From positions 12,977,762-13,041,761 of the forward strand of contig CM075783.1 in the NCBI GenBank assembly GCA_037974665.1: a stretch of DNA of 64,000 bases, written 5' to 3'. Source of the DNA: Ehretia macrophylla. Taxonomy: Eukaryota > Streptophyta > Magnoliopsida > Boraginales > Ehretiaceae. Numbering within the stretch: position 1 is the first letter of the stretch; every line of letters begins with the position of its first letter. This document shows positions 23,191 through 34,767 of the stretch, in pieces. The notes beneath the pieces are model-generated. The model was not told where the DNA came from. It saw nothing but the letters and a program-made list of their open reading frames with translations, and ran no database searches. The translations under genes and the position numbers were made by a program.

Positions 23191-25000
23191 AGTTATTGAT
23201 AGTGGGTGCTCAAGGCATATGACGGGTGATGTCTCTTTCTTCTATGAGATTGACAAAGATTTTAAAGGTAAAGCTAACTATGGAGGGAATGAAGGAGGCA
23301 AAGTCATTGGTAAGGGTAGCATAGGAGATATAAACTCTCTTTCCATTCATGATGTCTTGTATGTCAAAGGTTTTAGACATAATTTGCTAAGTGTGAACCA
23401 ATTTTATGATAGTGGATTTAGAGTTTACTTGTTGCAAGGTATATAATAAAGATGATAAAGTGTTGTTTGTTGGCAATAGATGCGATAATTTATATGTGAT
23501 TAATTTCCATGAATTAAAGTGTCAAAATGTGACATGCTTAGTTACCATTAATAAAGACTTATGGTAATGGCATAGGAGACTTGGTCATGCTAGCATGGAT
23601 TTACTTGCTAAACTTTCTAGAAAAGAACTTATCATAGGTCTTCCTAAGACTAAATTTCAAAAAGACCATTTATGTGATGCATGCCAATTTGGAAAACAAC
23701 ACAAAACATCTTTCAAAACAATTAGCAAAATAACCACATCAAGAGCTTTACAAAAATTACATATGGATCTTTTTGGTCCAATGGATATGGTAAGCCTAGG
23801 TGGATCTAGATATGTCTATATTATCATAGATGATTACACTAGATTTACATGGGTAAGACCCCTTGCACATAAAAATGATGTCTTCAATGAATTTGCTAAA
23901 CTTTGTAATAAGGTGCAAAATGAAAAAGACTATTATATAAATTGTATTAATAGTGACCAAACCAAACTAAGCTTTGTCCCAGTAGGTGAGGTCGGCTATA
24001 TGGATCATGTGACGCCATTCCTTCCTGTCGAGAGTCATCTCCTCTATGAGATCCATACACGCGAGGTCTCATCTAATTGTCTCCGTTCAAGTAATCTTAG
24101 GTCTACCTCTATCCCTCTTCTGGTGTATTATTTCTAAACTTTCGCACATTCTAACAGGTGCCTCAACAAGTCATCTCCTTACGTGGCTAAACCATCTCAG
24201 ACGATTTTTCCTCATCTTATTCTCAATCGGGGACACTCCTACTCTTTCACGTATCACCTCGTTCCTAATTTTGTCCTTCCTAGTTTTGCCACACATCCAT
24301 ATCAACATTCTCATCTCAGCCACCGACATTTTATAAACATGTTGATATTTTACCGCCCAATACTCCGAAGCATATAACATAGCAGGCCTAATGGTTATCT
24401 TATAGAACTTCTCTTTTAACTTAAGTGGTACTTTTCGATCACACAAGATTCCTGACGCATTTCTCCACTTTGTCCGCCTGTGCTAGGGTATCTCTCTGGC
24501 ATTGTCAGTCCCAAGCCTGGATAAAGGAGGAGGGTTGTATTAGGCAGCCGAAAGCCAGTGTAAAACATGTCGGATCTTTCACATGGATTTACGACAAAAT
24601 GTATTCATAGTGACAAAGGCACCGAATTTATAAATGCATCTTTTATGGACTATTGTGAAGTACGTGGCATTGAACATAATTTTTTGGCTCCTAGAACTCC
24701 TTAACAAAATAGGATAGTGGAAAGGAAAAATCGGACTTTACAAGAAATAGCAAGAACAATGTTGAAAGAAAACAACTTGCCAACATATTTTTGGGGTGAA
24801 GCTATAAATAACGCATATTATGTGCTAAACTGTGTGCTAATTAAACATTTTCTAAAGAAAACACCTTATGAATTATGGAAAGGTAGAGCACCAAATGTTT
24901 CTTACTTTAAAGTATTTGGTTGTAAATATTTCATCCTAAATACAAAAGAACATCTTGGCAAATTTGATTCCAAATCAGATGAATGACTTTTTATGGGTTA
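23191..25000 (+). pseudogene. Copia protease and integrase, interrupted by a LINE
   Basis: The protease active site appears as VIDSGCSRHMTGD at 23192-23230, DSG being the aspartic protease triad. The GAG-pre-integrase zinc finger follows (HLCDACQFGKQHKTSF). Integrase has LHMDLFGPM with its first Asp, and DYTRFTW. The core is then cut at 23957 by a LINE fragment and resumes at 24615 with KGTEFINASF. The Glu of the catalytic triad lies in VERKNRTLQEIARTML. A stop codon occurs in front of the DSG motif (TGAGTT near 23190) and elsewhere in the frame. Confidence 0.8.
23958..24595 (-). mobile_element. RTE-type LINE fragment, internally deleted
   Basis: The minus-strand frame at 24446-24171 gives KLKEKFYKITIRPAMLYASE then MSVAEMRMLIWMCGKTRKDK, a well-known C-terminal signature of plant RTE reverse transcriptase ORFs. 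A last block, DRKEWRHMIHIADLTYWDKA, lies near 23975-24035. The start (24595-24450) carries the leader-like TAATACAACCCTCCTCCTTT, so leader and ORF end are fused and most of the ORF is gone. The 3' end at 23958 reads GTTTGGTTTG, the short TTG-type tail of RTE elements. It is flanked by 19-base near-identical direct repeats (23939-23957 and 24596-24614, two mismatches) that form its target duplication. Confidence 0.85.
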
Positions 25001-25329
25001 CTCTTCTAGAAGCAAGGCTTATAGAGTTTTTAACAAAAGAAACATGGTTATTGAAGATTCTATGCATGTGGATTTTGATTAAACTAATCATTTTGCTCTG
25101 AGAAAGAATAATGATGATGTAGGAGTTCCCGAAGTAGAATTCAAAACCTATTGTGAGAGATCACCCAAATGATTAAATTATTGGTGATCCTTTCAAGGGA
25201 GTAAGAACGCATTCCTAAATGCTTATTGTGAACATGTTGCTTTTCTTTCCCAAGTAGAGCCTAAAAATGTTAAAGAAATATTAGATCATGAAGATTGGAT
25301 AATTGTCATGCAAGAAGAATTAAACCAAT

Positions 25330-26440
25330 TTGAAAGAAGTAAAGTATGACATCTAGTTGAAAAACCTAAGGATTATCCTATAATTGGTACAAAATAGGTA
25401 TTTAGGAATAAACTAGATGAATACGGGGTAGTAACTAAAAACAAAGCTAGGCCAGTGGCTCAAGGGTATAATCAAGAAGAAAGCATAGATTATGATGAGA
25501 CTTTTGCTCTTGTAGCTAGACTTGAATCTATTCGTATGCTTCTTGCATTTGCATGTTATATGGACTTTAAATTATATCAAATGGATGTAAAAAGTATCTT
25601 TCTAAATGGCTATCTTAAGAAAGAAGTTTATGTGAAACAACTACCCGGATTTGAAGATCCTAACTTGTCAAATCATGTATATAAACTAAATAAGGCATTG
25701 TATGACCTTAAGCAAGCACCTAGAGCATGACATGATAGGCTTAGTAATTATTTGTTTGAAAAAGGGTTCACTAGAGGCAAATTAGACTCTACTCTCTTTG
25801 TTAAAACAAAAGGCAAAGATATATTGCTTGTACAAATTTATGTTGAAGTGTCATTATTGAATCTCTTTGTGAGTATTTCTCTAAGTGCATAGACAAGGAA
25901 TTCAAAATAAGTATGATAGGAGAGTTGAATTTCTTTCTTGGACTCCAAATCAAGCAAACACAATATGGTACTTTCATCAACCAAGCCAAGTATACTAGAG
26001 AACTCATCAAGAAGTTTGGGCTTGAGTCATCAAAAGAAATGAGTATACCAATGTCAACCTCAATCAAACTTGACAAAGATGAGGAAAGTAACAAGGTAAA
26101 TGAAAAGAAATATAGATGTATGATTGAAAGTCTTCTTTATTTAACTGTCTCTAGACCCGATATTGTATTTGTTGTGTGCTTATGTGCTCATTTTCAATCT
26201 TGTCCTAAAGAGTCTCACTTAAATACAGTAAAAAGAATTATTAGATATCTTAAGGGGACTATAGATTTAGGCTTATGGTATCTAAAAGGCACATCATTTG
26301 AAATTGTAGGTTATTCGGATGCGGATTATGCTAGAGATCAAGTAGATAGAAAGAGTACTAGTAGATGTTGCCAATTTCTAGGTCAATCATTAATCTCATG
26401 GTCTAGTAAAAAATGTAGCATTCTCTATAGCCGAAGCTGA
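25330..26440 (+). pseudogene. Copia reverse transcriptase and start of RNase H
   Basis: Conserved blocks are ARPVAQGYNQEESIDYDETF, YQMDVKSIFLNGYLKKEVYV and LNKALYDLKQAPRA, followed by a stop. The catalytic Y-V-D-D region is destroyed: the frame reads YVEVSLLN and shifts. GELNFFLGLQIKQTQYGTFI then begins the connection region. RNase H follows with YSDADYARD and KSTSRCCQFLG. The domain is cut at 26450 by a CACTA element inserted inside the AEAEY motif region and continues at 33979. Confidence 0.85.
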
Positions 26441-27059
26441 ATACGTATCTCACTACAAGAAAACAGCCTTGAGGCTACCAAAAATGGCGATGAAAAAAGT
26501 TTGGTAGTCATTTGCAACGAATGGCGATGAAAGGGTGACGAAATGAAATATTTCGTGACTATTTGGTGGCCAAAATGTGCGAAAAAATATGTTAATGGGA
26601 AAATTACAAATGGTCACCCTTTGGTAGTCAAACGGCGACGAAATAGCGACAAACAAAGATAATTTTTGATTAATTAGTTTTTGGTCGCCATTAGATCGCC
26701 AAATGGCGACCACATGGCCACCGTTATCATTATTTTTGTTCGTAGCTTAATTACCAAAAATAAATTATTAAAAAAATTATAAAATAGAAAAAATATAAAT
26801 ATGATATCCATTTGGTCGTTATTTAGCGACCAAATGGCGACCAAAAAACATAAAAATTTATAGAAGTTAAAATTATAAAAAAATAAATTGACAAAAAAAA
26901 GTTAAATAAATAAACTAAATAAGGGTCGCCCTTAGGTCGCAAAAGGGCGACTCATACGCGACAAATTTCATTTAATTTTTCAAAAAGAAATTACAAAAAA
27001 AGTAAAAAAGTTATAAAATAAAAGAATTAATTATCTCAACTAAATTCTATATTTTGAAT

Positions 27060-29940
27060 GATAGTTCGTAGCCCCGTGGTGGCCATTGGCCACCAAACGG
27101 CGACAAAACGTAAAAGTTTGGTCGCCCTTTGGTCGCTAATGGCTACGAAGGGGCTACGAAGTATCCATGTTCATAAAATGTTAGGTAGATTTAAAATATA
27201 AAAATTAATAATAACAAATACATTAGAAATTTGTTCAAAATCTATTTTGTTTTGATTGAAAATATATTATAAGGTTTACTCAATAGTATAAAGTTATACA
27301 TATTTAAGATATAAGAGTATAAAAATGAATTAATGATTAATAATTCTATATTTAACAAAAGTGAGATTATGAAATACAAAGTGAAAAACAATGAAGATTG
27401 TATCATTGTCATTAGTTTTTTGCACATCAATCAAATTGTAATTTTGCACTAACATCAATGAATTAGTATAAATTGTAGAATTACTATAATAAAAGATAAT
27501 ATTTAGCTTAGAAGATCTACTTAAAACAAAAGAATTAATTATATGAAAGAAATTTTTTTTTTTGCATACTAGTTCGTAGCGTCGTGGTGGCCATTGGCTA
27601 CTAAACGGCGACAAAAAGTAAAAGTTTGGCCGCCCTTTGGTCGTCAATGGCTACGAAGGGGCTACGAAATATTCATGTTCATGAAAATTTAAGTTAATTT
27701 AGAACATAAGAATTAATAATAACAAATACATTATAAGTTTGTGTAAGATCTTTTTTGTTTTGATTGAAAATATATTATAAGGTTTACTCAATGGTATAAA
27801 GTTGTATATATTTAAGATATAAGAGTATACAAATGAATTAATGATTAATAATTCTATATTTAACAAAAGTGGGATTATGAAATATAAAGTGAAAAACAAT
27901 GAAGATTGTGTCATTGTCATTAATATTTCGCACACAATCAAATTGTAATTTCGCACTAACATCAATGAATTAGTATAAATTGAAGAATGACTATAATAAA
28001 AAATAATATTTAGCTTAGAAGATCTACTTAAAACAAAAGAATTGATTATATGAAAGAAATTTTATTTTTTGCATGCTAGTTTGTAGTATCGTGGTGGCCA
28101 TTGGCCACCAAACGGCGACAAAAAGTAAAAGTTTGGTCGCCCTTTGGTCGCCAATGACTACGAAGGGGCTACGAAATATTCATGTTCATGAAAATTTAAG
28201 TTGATTTAGAACATAAGAATTAATAATAACAAATACATTACAAGTTTGTGTAAGATCTCTTTTGTTTTGATTGAAAATATATTATAAGGTTTACTCAATG
28301 GTATAAAGTTGTATATATTTAAGATATAAGAGTATTAAAATGAATTAATGATTAATAATTCTATATTTAACAAAAGTGGGATTATGAAATATAAAGTGAA
28401 AAACAATGAATATTGTATCATTGTCATTAGTTTTTTGCACACCGATCAAATTGTAATTTCGCACTAACATCAATGAATTAGTATAAATTGAAGAATGACT
28501 ATAATAAAAGATAATATTTAGCTTAAAGGATCTACTTAAAATAAAAAAAAATTGATTATATGAAAGAAATTTTATTTTTTGCATGCTAGTTTGTAGCCTC
28601 ATGGTGGCCATTGGCCACCAAACGGCGACAAAAAGTAAAAGTTTGGTCGCCTTTTGGTCACTAATGACTACGAAGGGGCTACGAAATATTCATGTTCATG
28701 AAAATTTAAGTTGATTTAGAACATAAGAATTAATAATAACAAATACATTACAAGTTTGTGTAAGATCTCTTTTGTTTTGATTGAAAATATATTATAAGGT
28801 TTACTCAATGGTATAAAGTTGTATATATTTAAGATATAAGAGTATGAAAATGAATTAATGATTAATAATTCTATATTTAACAAATGTAGGATTATGAAAT
28901 ATAAAGTGAAAAACAATGAAGATTGTGTTATTATCATTAGTTTTTCGCACATCAATCAAATTGTAATTTTGTACTACCATCAATGAATTAGTATAAATTG
29001 AAGAATAACTATAATAAAAGATAATATTTAGCTTAGAAGATCTACTTAAAACAAAAGAATTGATTATATGAAAGAAATTTTATTTTTTGCATGCTAGTTC
29101 ATAGCCTCATGGTGGCCAAACGACGACAAAAAGTAAAAGTTTGGTCACCCTTTGGTCGCCAATATTTTTATAAATAAATAAATTCATTTATTTAGAATAA
29201 AATTAATAATATAAATTAAAAGTTGTTTTTAGATAATATAAAACATATTTACAAAATTTAATGTTAAATAAATTTAGTTATTTAATATAAAATTAATTAA
29301 TTTATAATTTATTATAACAAATTTTAGCTTTTGAATATCATTTTGTAGTCTCGTGGTGGCTATTGGCCACCAAACGGCGACAAAAAGTAAAATTTTGGTC
29401 ACTAGTTGGTCGCTAATAGATATGAAGGGGCTACAAATTAAAAATATAAATCAAATTATTTATATAAATAAATAAATTCATTAATTTAAAATAAAATTAA
29501 TAATATAAATTAAAAGTTGTTTTTAGATAATATAAAACATATTTACAAAATTTAATGTTAAATAAATTTAGTTATTTAATATAAAATTAATTAATTTATA
29601 ATTTATTATAACAAATTTTAGTTTTTGAATACCATTTTGTAGCCCTGTGATGGCCATTAGTCACCAAACGATGACAAAAAGTAAAAATTTGGTGGTCATT
29701 TGGTCGCTAATAAATATGAAGGTGCTACAAATTAAAAATATAAATCAAATTGCTTATATAAATAAATAAATTCATTTATTTAGAATAAAATTAATAATAT
29801 AAATCAAAAGTTGTTTTTAGATAATATAAAACATATTTATAAAATTTAATGTTAAATAAATTTCGTTATTTAATATAAAATTAATTAATTTATAATTTAT
29901 TATAACATATTTATATATATAAAAGATATAAATGAACAAA
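27060..29940. repeat. Higher-order tandem array in the CACTA left arm (about 508-base and 250-290-base units)
   Basis: The marker TAAAAGTTTGG(T/C)CGCC starts at 27111, 27619, 28126, 28636 and 29134, giving units of 508, 507, 510 and 498 bases. Shorter units follow at 29388 and 29682. Each unit holds a cluster of the GGTGGCCATTGGCCACCAAA inverted motif and GGTCGCCCTTTGGTCGC words, plus a long AT-rich spacer. Units are near-identical by eye. Open frames within, on the minus strand, repeat with the unit and are not genes. Confidence 0.9.
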
Positions 29941-30001
29941 AAAAAAAATTAGGGCTTGGTGCGACCAAAGGGCTGGAGGCACTTTGGTCGCTGCCCACAC
30001 T

Positions 30002-30036
30002 TAAATCAGAGGGCAGCGCCGCTGCCCTCTGATTTA
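30002..30036. repeat. Perfect 35-base GC-rich palindrome
   Basis: The arms read TAAATCAGAGGGCAGCG and CGCTGCCCTCTGATTTA, 17 bases each, perfectly complementary around a single central base. It lies between the left tandem array and the microsatellites of the CACTA element. It is followed by a (ACCCC)n-like tract at 30037-30080. Confidence 0.9.
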
Positions 30037-30120
30037 CCCCAGACCCCACCCCACCCCACCCCAGACCCCACCCTACCTCTCTAATGTATATTTTTTTTGT
30101 TTTTATTTTGCTTATTACAT

Positions 30121-30150
30121 TATACATATAGTAATATGTATATGTATATC

Positions 30151-30200
<50 letters not shown>

Positions 30201-30321
30201 TGTGTGTGTGTGTGTGCATTCCCTTTTTTTCTGTTTTTCTTAATTTTCATTTTTTCCTTTGTTATACAAACTACATATGTGTATGTGTGCATTGCCTTTT
30301 TTTTGTTTTTTTTAATTTTCG

Positions 30322-30370
<49 letters not shown>

Positions 30371-30527
30371 AGATCTATAAATATAAAATAGGATCTATAT
30401 ATAAAAAAAAAGGGAAAAATGAAAATAAAAAAACAGAAAAAAGCAATACATATGTATATGTGTGCATTGCCTTTTTTCTATTTTTTTTAATTTTCTTTTT
30501 TTTCTTGGTTTTATATATAGATCTTAT

Positions 30528-30604
<77 letters not shown>

Positions 30605-30760
30605 TTTTGCTTTTTTTTATTTTTTATTTTTCATTTTTCCCTTTTTTTTTATATAGATCCTATTTTATATTTATAGATCTTATATATATATATACATATA
30701 TACATACATATATATATATATTATAATTTTTTTCTATTTTTTATTTTTTTTATTTTTTTA
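30121..30760. repeat. Microsatellite cluster, (GT)n and (TA)n
   Basis: Contains (GT)n at about 30164-30217, (TA)n at about 30325-30358, a long (TA)n at about 30533-30602 and shorter tracts to 30720. The segment between 30230 and 30720 repeats a phrase (TTTTTT-TTAATTTTC, TATATAGATCTTATATA) in direct and inverted form. It forms part of the CACTA interior. Confidence 0.9.
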
Positions 30761-31490
30761 TTTTCTGATTTTATTCTTTTTTTTTGTATTTTACGTTTTT
30801 AAATTTTTTTTCTTTTTTTATCAAACTTACCTTATTTTCGGGGTTTTTAATTTTAGATTTTTTTTTGTTTTTTTAATTTTTGAATTTTTGGGTTTTTATT
30901 ATTTGTTGTTTGTGGTTAGTTTGTTTTTAAATTTGTGATTGTTAATGATGCAATTGTTGGTTGTTTGCTATATTTTTTTGAAGGATAGGAGTTTGTTTAG
31001 TGTGATAGGCTAGACTATCACGACTCAGGTTAGTCTTCTAAGTCAATATGCTTTATATTCGTGTTGAGATATTATATTTGATATAATGTTGTAAGTTGAG
31101 ATGTATTGTTGTAAAGATAACTGTCTTTAGAAATGTGATGCCGCGTTGTAGTTGAAATAATGTTGATAAAATGACTTTGAATTTAATGAAGGTTAATGTT
31201 CTAGGTGAGATATTGTAGCAGATATAACTGTATTTAGAAATGTGATGTTGCCTTATAGTTGAAATAATGTTAATCAAATGACTTTGAATTTAACTATGTA
31301 AAAGGTAAATTTAAAGGACTTGAAATGTTACTTTGGAAAAATAAAATTAATCAAAATTACTTTGTAATTAATTTTTGTTTATTATTATTAATAACATTTT
31401 GTAGTTAATTATTTTGGGAGTTGTGGAATATACAATAATGATGAATTGTGTATATAAGTAGGTCAAATTGGTAATACAAATTTAGTCAAA

Positions 31491-32327
31491 ATGGAAAGGG
31501 ATCGGCGGTCCTGGATGAACAATCGCTTAACACCCGATGGAAGATCATTGAATCCTATTTTTGTTAAGGGCGTAGAAAATTTTGTTGTGTTTGCATGTAG
31601 CAAACCACAATACATGGATAAAACCAAAATTAGATGTCCTTGTGCAAAATGCAAAAATTGTCAATTTGAGGAACCCGAAGAGTGTACTCTTCATCTATTT
31701 AGAAAGGGATTTATGCGTCATTATTATGTATGGACTTCACATGGGGAATATGAAAATCTAAATGAGAATAACGATGATTGTAATAACGGGGATCATTTGG
31801 GCATGATGAAGGAAACACTTATAGGACAATGATATTTGAAGCTGCTGGGCCAGAAATATTACCTCCCACGGGTAATAACAATGAACCGTATGAAGAAGAA
31901 CCTAATATGCAAGCAAAACGGTTTTATGATCTATTAAAGGCCGCAGATGAGCCATTGTGGGATGGGTGTGAAGAATACAGTCATTTGTCAGTGGTGTATG
32001 AGTTATTGAATATCAAGGCAGAAGAGAACATGTCTGAGCAATGTTTTAATCGATTTGTTAGATCTGTACAAAGAATGTTGCCTAAGAATAATAAATTGCC
32101 AGAGAACTTCTATAGGTTCAATACTGATTTGAGGCCATTGGGTTTGACTTACCAAAAAATTGATGTGTGTATAAATGAGTGTACATTGTATTTCTTGGAT
32201 AGAATTGACCTCGAGTTGTGTTTGAAATGTGGCCACGAGCGGTACAAGCCATTCCTAGTTGGTAAAAAATACGATAGATCGATATCATACATCAGTCCAC
32301 TTTGCAGGTGCCACTGCTTTTCATAAG
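31491..32327 (+). pseudogene. CACTA transposase, N-terminal part
   Basis: The first frame (31491-31832) starts MERDRRSWMNNRL, then has RCPCAKCKNC, CTLHLFRKGFMRHYYVW and a HGEYEN block. These match the N-terminal transposase-associated domain of plant CACTA transposases. After a frame change at about 31830 the frame gives LWDGCEEYSHLSVVYELLNI and LPKNNKLPENFYRF. CINECTLYFLDRIDLELCLK then follows, still in family order. The DDE catalytic domain that should follow is missing. After about 32285 the sequence jumps to a different CACTA gene (next entry). The product would be inactive. Confidence 0.85.
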
Positions 32328-33004
32328 TACCAGAGAAGAATGGTATGTAAAACAATTATGTAATAAATTCAAAAGTGGGATTATTTAATTTTATGTCTTA
32401 TCTTATCTTACAATTATGTACTAATTATGCGTTAATAATGCAGGAGTTAAAAGAAAGCCGTCCGGTGACCCACGACGATATTTTCAAAGCAATGCATAGC
32501 AAAATAGTAGATGATGCAACCCATTACTCTGATGAAAAGGCTGCTTAGTTAATGGTAAATATTATTACAATGTACCAAGTGTGTTATAAAGTAATAAGAA
32601 GACTTATTATTTCAAATTTCTCTTTACAGGAGTGGTATAATGAGATACTCCAGCAGCGTGAGGCTGTGAGTCAAGCCAACCCTACAACGCCGCCCGTTGA
32701 CCCTGACCAGATCTTCTTCGAGGCGGCTGGCGAGTTGAGGATGGGATACGTCTATGAACTCGACACGTAGGGAATTCGTATTGGGAAAGGATTATATGAA
32801 GCATCCACCATTCCCCCAACTAGATTAACGCAACAACAAGTCGACATTGCTGTCAGTCAGGCAACAGAGACCATTAAACTACAACTTGAGGAGTAACAGC
32901 TGGCGTACTCGAAATTGCTGAGAATCGTGATACAACCGCAAGATGACATGACACGGATGCGAGACAAGTGCCCATCCCCTGATCCAAACCAGCACGATAA
33001 TTAG
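32285..33004 (+). pseudogene. CACTA second gene (tnpA-like), 3' part, fused to the transposase remnant
   Basis: A frame reading SVHFAGATAFHKYQRRM ends at a GTATGT donor (32343). After an AG at 32443 it continues ELKESRPVTHDDIFKAMHSK to 32554, then a second intron to 32629, and EWYNEILQQREA onward. This corresponds to the C-terminal half of the second protein encoded by many plant CACTA elements. A TAG interrupts the second exon (near 32547) and another the third (32768), after which similarity runs to about 33004. The direct junction with transposase sequence shows a large internal deletion. Confidence 0.7.
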
Positions 33005-33139
33005 TAGGTTTTAATTTATTTTAAAAAAAAATTCTAAACCTAATATTATGTACTTTATTTTGAAGATCTTTTAAATACTTAAATATGCATATATTAAATT
33101 AATTTTGGTTTTGTAAATATTAAATTTAATTTTTTTTTA

Positions 33140-33775
33140 AAATTATTGTGTGGCAACGAAATGGCGACAAAAACGTAGCTACCACATGGCGACTATTATT
33201 GGCTACCACACAAAGATGAAAATTAATGAATAAAAAAAATAATTAAAAAATTTGGCTACCTAGTAGCGACGATAAAATAGCCACCATATGGCCACCAAAA
33301 TCAGCTACAAATTTGGGCTACTAAATGGCGACCAATGTAAATAATGAAAATTAATGAATAAAAAAAAATAATTAAAAATTTAGCTACCTAGTGGCGACGA
33401 TAAAATAGCCACCATATGGCCACCAAAATCGGCTACAAATGTTGGCTACCAAATGGCGACCCACGTAAATAATTAATAAAAAAAAATTAAAATATTTGGC
33501 TACCAAATGGTGACGAAAGTATGGCTACCACATGGCCACCAAATTGTGGCTACAAAAATTGGCTACCACATGGAGACGAAATTAAATAATTAACAAAAAA
33601 TATTAAAAATAATTTGCTACCTAATGGCGACAAAGATTGGCCACCATGGGGCGACCAAGTATAATTAATTGATAAAAAATTAACGAATTAATTAATAAAA
33701 TTGCTAATTATAAAAATTAACTAATAATTTATTTTTCTAAACATTGCGATCAAGGGACTACAAAATGTAATAAAA

Positions 33776-33824
<49 letters not shown>

Positions 33825-33960
33825 CCGATTTGGCCACCAAAATGTGACCAAATGACAAAATAGCGACAAGGGTTTTCTCAACGCTCAGTTTTTGGTCGCC
33901 CTTTGGTCGTCCAATGGGTATAGGCGACCAAAGGGCGATGAGAAACCTTCATCGCCCCAA
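33140..33960. repeat. Right subterminal repeat region of the CACTA element
   Basis: Many copies of TGGCGAC(A/G)AA, GGCTACCA and TGGCCACCAAA in mixed orientation, with two longer direct units of about 125 bases (33240-33365 and 33366-33490). A (TA)n tract lies at 33784-33822. The last 80 bases carry TTTGGTCGCCCTTTGGTCG, also present in the left array. Confidence 0.85.
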
Positions 33961-33978
33961 ACCAATTTTCTTGTAGTG

Positions 33979-34290
33979 TATGTCGAAAATTGTGTAGCCC
34001 AAATTCTTTGGATGAAACAAAACTTGCTCGATTATGGTCTTGTGTACGATAATGTGCCTATTAGATGCGACAATTCAAGTGCCATTAATCTCACTAAGAA
34101 TCTTATCCAACATTCTAGAAATAAACATATTGAAATTAGGCATCATTTCATTAGAGCTCATGTTCAAAAAGGGGACGTTGTACTTGAATTTGTTGATTTA
34201 TTGCATCAATTAGCATATATTTTTACCAAACCATTACATAAAAATCAATTTTGTGTGATTAGAAGAGAATTGGGTATGCTTAAGATGTGA
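33979..34290 (+). pseudogene. Copia RNase H, C-terminal part
   Basis: Continuation of the RNase H frame after the CACTA insertion. VENCVAQILWMKQNLLDYGL, RCDNSSAINLTKN and HSRNKHIEIRHHFIR are standard copia RNase H ends, including the DNSSAI Asp and the final His. The frame stops normally at 34290. Together with 26283-26450 this completes the domain. Confidence 0.88.
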
Positions 34291-34299
34291 TAAAATTGC

Positions 34300-34767
34300 A
34301 AAACTTAGAGTTTTCTAAAGTCAAAAGAAATCCCTGGCAAAAGCTGTACCACCGGAAGAAGGTGAGTTCACCGGTCGACCGGTTGCTCTACCCCTAGTCC
34401 GGTGGAAGTGCTGCGGGCAGAAGAGGGTACTGGCACCGGTCGACCGGTGATCTTACCCTCGTCTGGTCGCTGCACTACCGGGCACAAGGTTTAAAACACG
34501 TTTTTCACTTAATTCATTCATTTCTTTCTTTAACAAAACTCTTCATCTTCTCCATTAATCACCATTAACACTTGTAAACCTTTCATCTTCATCATTTTCC
34601 TATAAAAGAGGGTGAAGCTTAACAATTCTCACAACCAACTTCAAAGCTTCTCATTCTCTTCAAATTTTCATTAAACTTTTCTTCCAACTTCTCTCACACA
34701 CCAAGTGTTTGATAAAATTCTCCAACCAAGTTTTCCTTGTCTTTTCTTGAACTTCTTCTTCATACTC
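34300..34767 (+). other. Spacer between copia pol and the extra ORF, with two palindromes
   Basis: The perfect 14-base palindrome ACCGGTCGACCGGT occurs at 34370-34383 and 34435-34448. Related copies lie in the 5' LTR. The rest is AT-rich leader-like sequence with CTTC-rich tracts before the ATG at 34768, which could act as the leader for a separate transcript. Confidence 0.7.

Larger units (their letters stand above)
26451..33978 (+). mobile_element. CACTA (En/Spm-like) DNA transposon, 7.5 kb, deleted derivative
   Basis: Ends are CACTACAAGAAAA at 26451 and the inverse TTTTCTTGTAGTG ending at 33978, a 13-base perfect inverted repeat with the diagnostic CACTA start. Flanks are TCT and TAT, consistent with the family's 3-base duplication bearing one change. 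Both flanks rejoin the copia RNase H frame. Both subterminal regions are packed with GGTCGCC/GGCGACC and TGGCCACC words in both orientations, the likely transposase-binding repeats. It contains fragments of a transposase (31491-32327) and of a second protein (32280-33004). Confidence 0.93.

Noticed and set aside
27242..28955. Repeated minus-strand frames of about 60-105 codons
   Set aside because: They recur with the 508-base CACTA unit, start and stop at random relative to it and show no domain; they are repeat artefacts.
29900..30726. Open frames rich in Cys-Val, His-Thr and Ile-Tyr
   Set aside because: Pure products of (GT)n and (TA)n repeats in both strands.
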